This document shows, one piece after another, positions 6,878 through 13,961 of a DNA stretch of 20,012 nt; position 1 is the first letter of the stretch; every line of letters starts with the position of its first letter. The notes below the pieces were generated by a model. That model saw nothing but the letters and a program-made list of their open reading frames with translations, searched no databases and was not told where the DNA came from. This DNA comes from SB21 sp964535295 (lineage in GTDB: Bacteria > CLD3 > SB21), in contig CAZHUW010000039.1 of the NCBI GenBank assembly GCA_964535295.1, positions 1 through 20,012 on the forward strand, in the 5' to 3' direction. The position numbers were made by a program, and so were the translations under genes.

Positions 6878-6977
6878 NNNNNNNNNNNNNNNNNNNNNNN
6901 NNNNNNNNNNNNNNNNNNNNNNNNNNNNNNNNNNNNNNNNNNNNNNNNNNNNNNNNNNNNNNNNNNNNNNNNNNNNN
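6878..6977. other. Assembly gap, 100 N
   Basis: A run of exactly 100 N, the conventional size for a gap of unknown length. It hides the signal peptide and ribosome site of the TPR lipoprotein and ends exactly at the stop codon of the hydrolase gene. Confidence 0.98.
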
Positions 6978-8165
6978 TCACTTCTTCAACCGTTTGATCT
7001 TATCTTCGGCGCTTCTTCGGATGCCGTTCTTAAAATTCTCATTGAGATTCGTTGCGGTGGCCAGCAGATCAAGCGCTTTCTGCGCATTGACAACCGCCAA
7101 TTTGGTCTGCCCGTCGGCCTCGTATGCGTCGGATAAACAGTCGTAAGCATTCGGCGATCCGGGAAACGATTCAACATTGATAGAAAAAACCGCCAGAGCC
7201 TCTTTGGTCTTTTTATTCTGCAGCAGCTGATAACCGGTTCCGACCAGCCCGTTCTCATTGATCGCCCAGGTATAAAAAGGACTGTATGTTCCGGCCTGAC
7301 GAATGTATTTCACGAATGTCCGGTAATCCGAGAAGGCGCGCGCCGTGTCGCCCTGCTCGATCAACTTTAGAAATCGTTTGGCGGTCAGCGGCCGCACAGG
7401 AACGTCCGGTTTCGTCAAATTGTAAGTGAAAAATTCCAGCGTCTGACGGATGACCTGTCTCGACCGTTCCGTGTCATCCAGTATGTCGAACGCATGCTGA
7501 GCTTCGGCGTAGTTAACGAAGGTCAGTTCGCATTCCACCTCGACCATATGGCGAATGGTGTATTCGATGCCGGTGTTGATTTGGGTTCCGTCCAGACCGC
7601 TGCGGACATACAAGATCGGCAGATCGGTGCGCATCGTTTGAAGCTGCGCGCTGCCGTAATACACGACGCCGCACTTGATGTACGTTTTATCCGGCTGCAT
7701 CATAATGGGTAGCCCGACTCCGGTATTGGCGGAACAAGTCCAAAGGCCGATGCGATCCGCATCGATATTCAGCGCGCCTGCGTTGGATCGAACATAGGTG
7801 ATCAGGTCCTCGGAATCAATGAAGGCCCGGCCCTGGCGGCTTTGGTAATTGACCGCAATGAGTCCGTTGACTGCGCACAGCCGCGCCCAGTCGGTATAAG
7901 CGCGCCAGTTCAGAAGATCCAATGACCCGACCCCGTTATTGAAAATCACCACAGGCCGTTTGGTTTTGTTATCAAATCCGGGAGGATAATAAATATCCAT
8001 GGCCAGCGTGGTATCGTTGGCCGTCTTGTACACGACGTTCTTCCGGATATGAACCTTATCCATGCCTGATTGTTGATAAACGAGGGGCCGTTCGGTGATG
8101 GGAACTTGGGCAGACACATGGGCCAGCGCGGAAACAAAGGCGATCAGCAATAAAACGATGCGCAT
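6978..8165 (-). CDS. Exported alpha/beta hydrolase with C-terminal TPR module
   Basis: A 395-residue protein with a Sec signal (residues 1-19, VSAQ). Residues about 35-250 form an alpha/beta-hydrolase domain of the dienelactone-hydrolase/esterase type. The nucleophile-elbow strand is IGLWTCSANTG, where Ser145 (or neighbouring Cys144) would be the nucleophile in place of the usual G-x-S-x-G. Asp192 (RSGLDGTQ) and His224 (EAQHAFD) complete a plausible triad. Residues about 260-395 are TPR helices closing with NENFKNGIRRSAEDKIKRLKK. Its substrate is unknown, with periplasmic ester hydrolysis the family inference. The ATG at 8165 has AGGAG nine bases upstream, but both are inside a long inverted repeat. 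The TPR lipoprotein follows across the gap. Confidence 0.87.
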   Translation of the reverse strand: MRIVLLLIAFVSALAHVSAQVPITERPLVYQQSGMDKVHIRKNVVYKTANDTTLAMDIYYPPGFDNKTKRPVVIFNNGVGSLDLLNWRAYTDWARLCAVNGLIAVNYQSRQGRAFIDSEDLITYVRSNAGALNIDADRIGLWTCSANTGVGLPIMMQPDKTYIKCGVVYYGSAQLQTMRTDLPILYVRSGLDGTQINTGIEYTIRHMVEVECELTFVNYAEAQHAFDILDDTERSRQVIRQTLEFFTYNLTKPDVPVRPLTAKRFLKLIEQGDTARAFSDYRTFVKYIRQAGTYSPFYTWAINENGLVGTGYQLLQNKKTKEALAVFSINVESFPGSPNAYDCLSDAYEADGQTKLAVVNAQKALDLLATATNLNENFKNGIRRSAEDKIKRLKK

Positions 8166-8220
8166 TTAACGTACTCCTGTGTTGGGTATATGGATTAACA
8201 CAGGAGATACGTTCAATGCG
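8161..8220 (-). promoter_or_regulatory. Inverted repeat covering ribosome site and start codon of the hydrolase gene
   Basis: The arms 8161-8183 and 8197-8220 pair over 22 positions with one mismatch and one single-base bulge, around a 13-base loop. In the minus-strand RNA the 3' arm contains AGGAG and the AUG, so the folded leader would hide the translation start. If transcription instead begins in the loop, the same palindrome could be a DNA operator. The pairing is seen directly; regulation is inferred. Confidence 0.65.
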
Positions 8221-8296
8221 GTTTAGCGGTTCCTTACATGGTACCGAATGGGAATGGGATGGAGTGAACCGGACGTTTAGAGGAATGAAAGGCCTG

Positions 8297-8803
8297 TCAT
8301 CTTCCCCAGACTTCCGCATAAGCGGCGGTCACAATGCCCTGCACGCTGAAGCTGTCAAAAAAATCGCCGTCTTCTTTTCGGTCACCGACGATCTTTTTCT
8401 TCCAGGCATTGAAATCAATATTCTTATGTACGGTTTCGCGTACGGCATCCAGTTTTTGCGGCCCATTTCCAAGTTTATGCACTGCTTTGCTTACTTCATC
8501 GACGACGGTCTGGATAAACTCGGCCACCAGATTCAGGTACGCCTTTCCTTTCACCGGATTGCCGTGGCCGGGGATAAAGGTTTCTACATCCATTTGCGCC
8601 ATTTTCCGTAAAGTTTTTGCAAATTGCGACGGGTAACCGCCTCCGAGATACGGAACCGGGTGATCGAGCAGATCGCCGGTGATCAGGAGCTTTTCTTTCG
8701 GAAGATACACCACGGCGTCTCCGGCCGTGTTCCCTTTGCCGAGATGTTTGATCTGAATTTCACGGTTACCGAGGTCCAGGGTCATTCCTTCCTCAAAGGT
8801 CAT
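8297..8803 (-). CDS. Metallo-beta-lactamase-fold hydrolase, C-terminal part (frameshifted)
   Basis: This frame carries the second half of the MBL-fold protein begun at 9413. It reads MTFEEGMTLDLGNREIQI, then KGNTAGDAVVYLP where the family's usual third metal His is replaced by Asn, then ITGDLLDHPVPYL with the bridging Asp, and FIPGHGNP with the last metal His. The remaining residues are a helical tail. The ATG at 8803 is probably not a native start: residues readable just upstream in this frame (CPD before MTFEEG) look like a continuing protein. The 11-base overlap with the stop of the other half would permit reinitiation, but a single-base indel is the simpler reading. Confidence 0.8.
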   Translation of the reverse strand: MTFEEGMTLDLGNREIQIKHLGKGNTAGDAVVYLPKEKLLITGDLLDHPVPYLGGGYPSQFAKTLRKMAQMDVETFIPGHGNPVKGKAYLNLVAEFIQTVVDEVSKAVHKLGNGPQKLDAVRETVHKNIDFNAWKKKIVGDRKEDGDFFDSFSVQGIVTAAYAEVWGR

Positions 8804-9413
8804 ATCGGGGCATCCGGTCTTTGATCAACTTGAATTCCGCATATACAGGTTCGATACCCGCGATGAATTCCCGGTAATCTTTCTTGTCCTGTTCCGACAA
8901 AGGGTTGCCGTTTCCATCTTTTCCGGTCTCAACATATTTTTTGAATATATCGGCGCGGCCGGGGAATCGCTGGAACCACCCCGGATTATAGCCTTCCATT
9001 TGTTTACGCGTTTCCGTATGCGCAATGATCGTGATCGACGGGAATGCCTCGGCATACGTGCCATTGCCCATCGTATGGTCATAATGCCAATGCGTATTCA
9101 GTAAGTACCGCACCGGTTTATTGGTCCATTGGCGGATCTGCGCGATGTCTTCTTTGGCGGAGGAAGGGAGGTAACACGCATCCACGACGAACACCTCGCG
9201 ATCCCCGATGATGACGGTGGTATTACCCTGTGGAAAACCGTCCGGCGCGTCTTTGTGCCGGATCATGTAGACGCCATCGGTAATTTTGACTACGGTTCGC
9301 GCACGCGTGCTGGATGAGTCCGTTTCGGCCAGAATGGATGATACGGGAATCATCAAAACCAACATCAGATGGATCATGAGTTTCAAAGAGAGTTCATTTC
9401 GCAGACAGAACAT
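8793..9413 (-). CDS. Metallo-beta-lactamase-fold hydrolase, N-terminal part (frameshifted)
   Basis: This part of 206 residues has a signal peptide (hydrophobic about 10-28, SILA before ETD), then the first MBL half: VYMIRHKDAPDGFPQGNTTVIIGDREVFVVDACY, and the metal motif NTHWHYDH with His108, His110, Asp112 and His113. After FKLIKDRMPRYDL it stops at 8793, while the missing Asp and His motifs follow in another frame at 8803-8297. The ATG has an excellent AGGAGG site. Joined, the two parts make one exported MBL protein of about 370 residues, with a periplasmic metal-dependent hydrolase role inferred. Damage could be real pseudogenisation or a base-calling error in this draft sequence. Confidence 0.82.
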   Translation of the reverse strand: MFCLRNELSLKLMIHLMLVLMIPVSSILAETDSSSTRARTVVKITDGVYMIRHKDAPDGFPQGNTTVIIGDREVFVVDACYLPSSAKEDIAQIRQWTNKPVRYLLNTHWHYDHTMGNGTYAEAFPSITIIAHTETRKQMEGYNPGWFQRFPGRADIFKKYVETGKDGNGNPLSEQDKKDYREFIAGIEPVYAEFKLIKDRMPRYDL

Positions 9414-9591
9414 GGTTCCTCCTTTTTTGGTAAATTACTTAAATTGATTCAATTGGTGATGACGTTAATATAGAAAGAAATTATCCCCATGTCGTCCTAT
9501 TGGCGGTAAATGAGACATAAAGACCGGTAAAAAATGAGATCCGGCTATAAATTGGAACAAAAGGCACGGGCGTTTCGTAAGAATTCAAACT

Positions 9592-9936
9592 ATGAAAACA
9601 GCGGCATCCACATTGGGCTTTTACATCTTTTTTTTGGCGATACTGCCGAGCCTTGTTCACCTGATAGAAACAAAGAAGGATGGACATCAAGGTAATTCTT
9701 TGTGCCTGGCTGCAAACTCCTGTGAAAACAAATCGGGGAACTCAAAAGACGACGATCGATCAAAAAGCAAACGAACCCCGTTCTTCGGATGTCCGAAAAT
9801 GCATGTGGTCATTCCAACTGCGCCTGTTTTGACAAGCAAACCTGCATTCAACGGCCAACATTTATCTTATTATTCAGATCCCGGCGTTTTATCTTCCTAC
9901 ACTACCGTTTGGCACCCGCCTAAAGTTACGCTGTAA
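9592..9936 (+). CDS. DUF6660-like small membrane-anchored protein
   Basis: A 114-residue protein with one N-terminal hydrophobic helix (about residues 8-24), a charged and polar middle with Cys and His residues (C38, C44, C67), and a C-terminal block ending TVWHPPKVTL. That architecture, and the closing W-x-PPK motif, match what I recall of DUF6660 proteins found beside heavy-metal efflux and metal-binding genes in Bacteroidota. No enzymatic motif is visible. The ATG at 9592 has only a weak ribosome site. It is the first gene of a plus-strand pair, 104 bp before the metal-binding lipoprotein, and diverges from the MBL gene. A periplasmic metal-handling accessory role is inferred; the overlapping minus-strand frame is less protein-like. 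Confidence 0.6.
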   Translation: MKTAASTLGFYIFFLAILPSLVHLIETKKDGHQGNSLCLAANSCENKSGNSKDDDRSKSKRTPFFGCPKMHVVIPTAPVLTSKPAFNGQHLSYYSDPGVLSSYTTVWHPPKVTL

Positions 9937-10040
9937 CTTATTCAATTATTTCTGACCGTACATTCCGTTTATCCGGATTAATTAGTTAAAGGGAATAGTG
10001 CGGCACGGATAAATCAACAAAAAAATTGTAAGGTTCAATT

Positions 10041-10751
10041 ATGAAGATCATCATGCTCTTATTGTCGCTGTGTGTATTCACGACGGTTCTAATCAGTTTC
10101 ACGAATTGTACTCCTTCATCCGGGCACACCGGGGTAAAGTATCAGTGTCCCATGAAATGCGAAGGTGAAAAGATGTACGATAAACCCGGAAAGTGCCCGG
10201 TTTGTAAAATGAACCTGGAAGTTGTAAATGTTCCTTCAAAGGATCATGGTGCGGACCGGAGCGTGAAAACGGTCGGGACGATGAAGGATGTCATGCATAA
10301 GGGAGAGTTATTCGGACGCATCGATCTGGACACCATTTCAAATAAAAAACACCTGTACGGACTTGGCCCCAGTGAATATTTGAAAGGCGAGATCTTGATC
10401 ATAGATGGCGTGTCCTATGTTTCAAAGATNNNNNNNNNNNNNNNNNNNNNNNNNNNNNNNNNNNNNNNNNNNNNNNNNNNNNNNNNNNNNNNNNNNNNNN
10501 NNNNNNNNNNNNNNNNNNNNNNNNNNNNNCGCTCGCCGAAAGACGCGCATGAAGGACAGGTATCGTTTGGATTGCAAAATGAAAAAGTTGAACTGATCGG
10601 TTTTTTTTCGACCGAACATCAGGGCGTATTCACACACCACGATTCTTTTGTTCATATACATCTCATGACGCCTGACGGAAAAAAATCGGGACATCTGGAT
10701 AAACTGGCCATAAAGAAATCGACGGCTAAGCTTTATTTGCCGGCGGAATGA
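10041..10751 (+). CDS. Lipoprotein: heavy-metal-binding domain plus acetolactate-decarboxylase-like domain (internal gap)
   Basis: The N terminus is a signal ending FTNC (Cys23), a plausible Bacteroidota lipobox. Residues 34-60 form the heavy-metal-binding motif YQCPMKC...GKCPVCKMNLEVV seen on CusB-type efflux proteins. After KTVGTMKDVMHKGEL the chain matches acetolactate decarboxylase (AlsD/BudA): GLGPSEYLKGEILIIDGVSY, and, beyond the gap, HIH and SGH with spacing 2 and 11. That equals the zinc-ligand spacing I recall for the Brevibacillus enzyme (His194, 196, 207). Homologues carry more residues between these blocks than 100 N allows, so the true gap is probably longer. Enzymatic decarboxylation is doubtful for an exported lipoprotein; a metal-related role is inferred from domain and neighbours. 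Confidence 0.82.
   Translation: MKIIMLLLSLCVFTTVLISFTNCTPSSGHTGVKYQCPMKCEGEKMYDKPGKCPVCKMNLEVVNVPSKDHGADRSVKTVGTMKDVMHKGELFGRIDLDTISNKKHLYGLGPSEYLKGEILIIDGVSYVSKXXXXXXXXXXXXXXXXXXXXXXXXXXXXXXXXXXRSPKDAHEGQVSFGLQNEKVELIGFFSTEHQGVFTHHDSFVHIHLMTPDGKKSGHLDKLAIKKSTAKLYLPAE
10430..10529. other. Assembly gap, 100 N, inside the metal-binding lipoprotein gene
   Basis: Exactly 100 N. The reading frame happens to agree on both sides if the length is taken literally, which has a one-in-three chance of being coincidence. Confidence 0.98.
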
Positions 10752-10772
10752 TAACGGACCCGTTTTTGTTTC

Positions 10773-10803
10773 AAACGCCCCGCAGAAACGGGGCGTTTTT
10801 ATT
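10773..10803 (+). terminator. Rho-independent terminator after the plus-strand cassette
   Basis: A perfect 10-bp stem AAACGCCCCG (10773-10782) with CGGGGCGTTT (10789-10798) around CAGAAA, followed by a T-rich tail. It lies 22 nt past the stop at 10751. The minus-strand AraC gene ends at 10805, so it may also stop that transcript, though the minus-side T-run is poor. Confidence 0.92.
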
Positions 10804-10804
10804 T

Positions 10805-11974
10805 TCAACTTTTCGGAGCAGAAAGTAACTGATGGCCTGAGGCTTCGGCGGAAACGGATCGGTTTTTTTTCCGGGGACGGGTTATTTCAAGAAATTCCGT
10901 GGGCGTAAGGCCGGTGTGGTTTTTGAAAATGCGATTGAAGGAGCTTTTGGTAGAAAAACCGCTGTTCAGCGCAACGGACAGAACGGTCTCAGTTTCCAGT
11001 TTGCCATCCTGAATTTGATATTTTGCTTCCTGGATCCGGAAGGAGTTAACAAAATCGTTGAAAGATTGCCCGGCGTGACCATTCAATGCATTGGAAAGCG
11101 CGCGCACGCTGATGCCGAGCCTTGCGGCAACGTCCGAGTATTTCAGATCGCAGTCCAAATATAATTTTTCGTTGATCATCAGGTCTTCGAACCGGCGTAT
11201 GATATTGTCCATTTCAGGCGCGGGAAAACGGCCGTTCTTTCGTTCCCATAATTTCCAGGAGGGAACGAATATCTTTTCCGGTTTCACAAATGCAAAATAG
11301 GCGAACGAATAAATGATAACGGCATAGATCGGGATTCCCCACAAATGGAATGGCACAAGGTAATCGTACGTAAAAAAATAATATACCGTTTGTATACCGT
11401 TGAATGAAACATACGCCGTTAAAATTGAAAAAAGCAGGATAAGCCACTCATTGGTAAGCAGGTGTCCGGCGCGACGATACAGGGTCAGGATCGACAAACT
11501 AAGATATACAAAACTTTGCCCGTAATACAGGATCGCGTACACGCAACTCTCCGTATGATCGTAGAATAACTTCGGCGCGTGGATAAAGTTCAGCTTGGTT
11601 TCTGCAGGCCATGCATACGACGGAATGAAATAGATCACCGCCAGTATACCCGGAACCGCGTGGAGCCATTGTATACCCGAAAATCGTACGGGTTCTTCCG
11701 TGAAACTGCGCGCATAAAAATAATATAGAGGAGGCAGTATGAACCAGAAAGGAGAAGAGATAAATAAAAGGTGGGGCCAGACTTCGTACAGGCCGGAGAC
11801 AGCGACCGCGCGTTCTGCCGTTGCGAGAGTAAACATTAACATGACAGCGGCGAGACAGCGATTGGACCGTTTGTTTCCTCTTTTGGTCAACGCTAACGCT
11901 ACGCCAAGGAGAACGCCTTGAAAAAGGATCGCACCGTATAGGTACGGCCACCAGTTGTACGTGGAAGTATTCAT
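10805..11974 (-). CDS. Membrane-anchored AraC-family transcriptional regulator
   Basis: A 389-residue protein with about seven hydrophobic helices in residues 1-225 (first YLYGAILFQGVLLGVALAL) and a C-terminal AraC DNA-binding domain. The DNA-binding part begins near MDNIIRRFEDLMINEKLYLDCDL and contains both helix-turn-helix units: YSDVAARLGISVRALSNALN and VLSVALNSGFSTKSSFNRIF, closing with the signature KNHTGLTPTEFLE. This 7TM-AraC design is frequent in Bacteroidota and suggests direct sensing of a membrane or periplasmic signal. The ATG at 11974 is preferred over a TTG six bases upstream, as neither has a strong ribosome site. It follows the LytTR regulator by 104 nt and converges on the metal-binding cassette. 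Its target is unknown. Confidence 0.9.
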   Translation of the reverse strand: MNTSTYNWWPYLYGAILFQGVLLGVALALTKRGNKRSNRCLAAVMLMFTLATAERAVAVSGLYEVWPHLLFISSPFWFILPPLYYFYARSFTEEPVRFSGIQWLHAVPGILAVIYFIPSYAWPAETKLNFIHAPKLFYDHTESCVYAILYYGQSFVYLSLSILTLYRRAGHLLTNEWLILLFSILTAYVSFNGIQTVYYFFTYDYLVPFHLWGIPIYAVIIYSFAYFAFVKPEKIFVPSWKLWERKNGRFPAPEMDNIIRRFEDLMINEKLYLDCDLKYSDVAARLGISVRALSNALNGHAGQSFNDFVNSFRIQEAKYQIQDGKLETETVLSVALNSGFSTKSSFNRIFKNHTGLTPTEFLEITRPRKKNRSVSAEASGHQLLSAPKS

Positions 11975-12078
11975 GGACAAGCATGTTATTAAAACCGATG
12001 CAAAGCATACGTTTAAGCCGAAGAAAAAGTTGCCGGTGAGAGAAATGAAATAACCTATCGGTGGGAGAGGTCTGAAGG

Positions 12079-12852
12079 TCAGGCGAAACGGTTCAGCAGG
12101 ATGTCTATGTTCTGGCGATACCCTCGGCCGGTGATAAGTTTAGTATCGTTATGGAGGATCACGACGTATTCGCCTTTGTGCCAGGTCTGCATTTCGCGGA
12201 TACGTCCGATATTGATGATATACGAACGGTGGATACGGAGGAACTTTTTCGGATCTAATTTGGATTCAAGATCGTTCATCGCCTCGCGTATGCGAAAGAG
12301 GTCTTTCCCAACGTGAATATCGAGATACTTTCCCGACGCTTCGATCCAATCTATGGTTTCGGTCAAGGCGAAATGAATGCGTCCGGACGATTTGATTACA
12401 ATGCGATCAAGATAGTTATTGGATGCGGTATGCATGCCGTTGAGCATGTTGAAAACGCGCTTGGCCAAGACGCCGGCCTCTTTTTGTTCGATCATCGCGC
12501 AGGCACGGTCGAGCGCATGATAAAATCTTTCATCGTCGAACGGCTTCAGGAGGTAGTCTACGGCGTTTACCTCAAACGCTTTGACGGCGTAGTTGTCGTG
12601 CGCGGTTACAAAAACGATTACGGGAAGGTTCTTTATATTCAACCGTTCGATCACCTCAAACCCTCCGATCTCCGGCATCTGGATATCGAGGAAGACCAGA
12701 TCGGGTTGAAGTTGTTCGATCGCCGCGATCGCATCGCGTCCGTTATTGCATTCCCCGTTTATCTCGATCTCGCTTCGGGCTGTGAGCAGCTTTTTTATCC
12801 GACGACGCGCCAGGGCTTCGTCGTCAACGATGAGCGTTTTAATTTTTGCCAT
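12079..12852 (-). CDS. LytTR-family response regulator
   Basis: A 257-residue response regulator. The receiver domain (about 4-120) shows DD at 10-11, phospho-acceptor Asp56 in LVFLDIQMP, Thr83 and Lys103 in LLKPF. The LytTR DNA-binding domain (about 148-255) shows RIVIKSSGRIHFALTETIDWIEASGKYLDIHV and FLRIHRSYIINIGRI, typical of AlgR/AgrA/LytT regulators. Its ATG lies inside the end of the histidine-kinase gene (14-nt overlap), implying translational coupling and a cognate pair. The genes it controls cannot be read from sequence, but the AraC regulator 104 nt downstream on the same strand is an obvious candidate. Confidence 0.95.
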   Translation of the reverse strand: MAKIKTLIVDDEALARRRIKKLLTARSEIEINGECNNGRDAIAAIEQLQPDLVFLDIQMPEIGGFEVIERLNIKNLPVIVFVTAHDNYAVKAFEVNAVDYLLKPFDDERFYHALDRACAMIEQKEAGVLAKRVFNMLNGMHTASNNYLDRIVIKSSGRIHFALTETIDWIEASGKYLDIHVGKDLFRIREAMNDLESKLDPKKFLRIHRSYIINIGRIREMQTWHKGEYVVILHNDTKLITGRGYRQNIDILLNRFA

Positions 12853-13945
12853 GACCTTGGTCGTCGCTTGTCATATAAGGTAATGAAACGGTTACGGCAA
12901 ATCCACCTTCGGACAGGTTCTGCCACGCGAAAGAGTAGCGTTCACCGTAGAGTTGTTCCAACCGTTTCTGTGTATTCGACAGCCCGACTCGCTGATTGAC
13001 CGACGATGCGCCGCGTCCGTTGTCCCGAACTTCCAGCCGCAGGCTGCCGTTATCCTGTGATGCGGAGATCGCGATGATACCGCCGGGCGCATTGGGTGCG
13101 ATGCCATGGCGGATGGCGTTTTCCACAAGCGGCTGGAGTATTAGGGTCGGAACTTTAGCATTCATCACTTCCGCCGGTAAACTATACTGCACGCGCAGCC
13201 GGTCATGAAAACGGATCTCTTCGATCTCCAGATAACATTTGAGGAATTCAACTTCTTTGAACAGCGGCACTTCCTGTTCTCCCACATGTTCCAGCGTCAG
13301 GCGAAGTAGTTCGCTCAATCGCGCGATCATGCGCTGCGCCGCTTTGACGTCCTCTTCCATAAGCGAAGCGATGGTGTGGAGTGTATTAAAAAGAAAATGG
13401 GGCTGCAGCTGCATTTTCAACGCGTTGAGCTGCGCGAGGGTGAGTTGCGCTTCGAGTTGTGTAGCCAGTAATTTCTGCTGACGAAATCGGCCGGCGTAAT
13501 CCAGCGCGGAATAGATCCCGAGCATGATCCAGTAAATGATCACGCTATTGATCCAGCCTCCGGTGATCTTGAAAAAAATAACATCCCGTGTGATCGCGTT
13601 AGCCGGCGGGGCTATAATAAGTGAAGCGTAAAAAGAACCGGCTTTATGGATCATGCCGACGATCAACGCGAGTAACAGATGCAGGCCGATATGACGAAAG
13701 AAGGCAGGTTTTTCAATGGGATACTGCCGTGCCAGAAAAAAGATCAGCGGCGACAGCAGCGCCCAGACATAGGCGTTGCACAATTCAAATACCAACCTGG
13801 AATAAAACGGAAATACCTGACCCGCATTGACCGTATAATAGTAAGCCTGACCGAGCGAAATGAAAGCCAGTAGCGTCCAAAGCGCGAACGACAACAGCCA
13901 TTGGAACTCGAGGCGATGGAAGAAGGGTGATTTGGACTGCATCAT
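12839..13945 (-). CDS. LytS/YehU-type sensor histidine kinase
   Basis: A 368-residue kinase with four hydrophobic helices in residues 15-150, a short coiled linker (about 150-178), a His_kinase domain with QPHFLFNTLHTIASL (His183), and an HATPase domain with N276 in LQPLVENAIRHG, DNGRG at 308-312 and VGLSNTQKRLEQLYG. No periplasmic sensor domain is present, so the membrane segment itself is probably the input. It makes a two-component system with the overlapping LytTR regulator downstream. The double ATG at 13945 lacks a clear ribosome site, and a composite palindrome ends only 17 nt upstream, so expression may depend on the element's sequence or leaderless-like initiation. Confidence 0.93.
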   Translation of the reverse strand: MMQSKSPFFHRLEFQWLLSFALWTLLAFISLGQAYYYTVNAGQVFPFYSRLVFELCNAYVWALLSPLIFFLARQYPIEKPAFFRHIGLHLLLALIVGMIHKAGSFYASLIIAPPANAITRDVIFFKITGGWINSVIIYWIMLGIYSALDYAGRFRQQKLLATQLEAQLTLAQLNALKMQLQPHFLFNTLHTIASLMEEDVKAAQRMIARLSELLRLTLEHVGEQEVPLFKEVEFLKCYLEIEEIRFHDRLRVQYSLPAEVMNAKVPTLILQPLVENAIRHGIAPNAPGGIIAISASQDNGSLRLEVRDNGRGASSVNQRVGLSNTQKRLEQLYGERYSFAWQNLSEGGFAVTVSLPYMTSDDQGHGKN

Positions 13946-13961
13946 AATATTGAAAATGCTT

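Noticed and set aside
8216..8611. Plus-strand open frame starting within the right arm of the hairpin, with its own AGGAG
   Set aside because: The start context is only the mirror image of the hydrolase start. The rest is antisense to the MBL C-terminal half.
9442..9454. AATTGATTCAATT palindrome between divergent genes
   Set aside because: AT-rich with 6-base arms; too easily random to call an operator.
9481..9690. Minus-strand 69-codon frame overlapping the DUF6660-like gene
   Set aside because: Composition is unlike a protein and it conflicts with the plus-strand gene, which has a signal helix and family-like C terminus.
9968..10013. TTTATCCG and CGGATAAA inverted pair upstream of the metal-binding lipoprotein
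   Set aside because: Eight-base arms 30 bases apart in AT-rich DNA; not strong enough.
12313..12999. Plus-strand open frame of 228 codons
   Set aside because: Antisense to the LytTR regulator and kinase end; no recognisable protein features.
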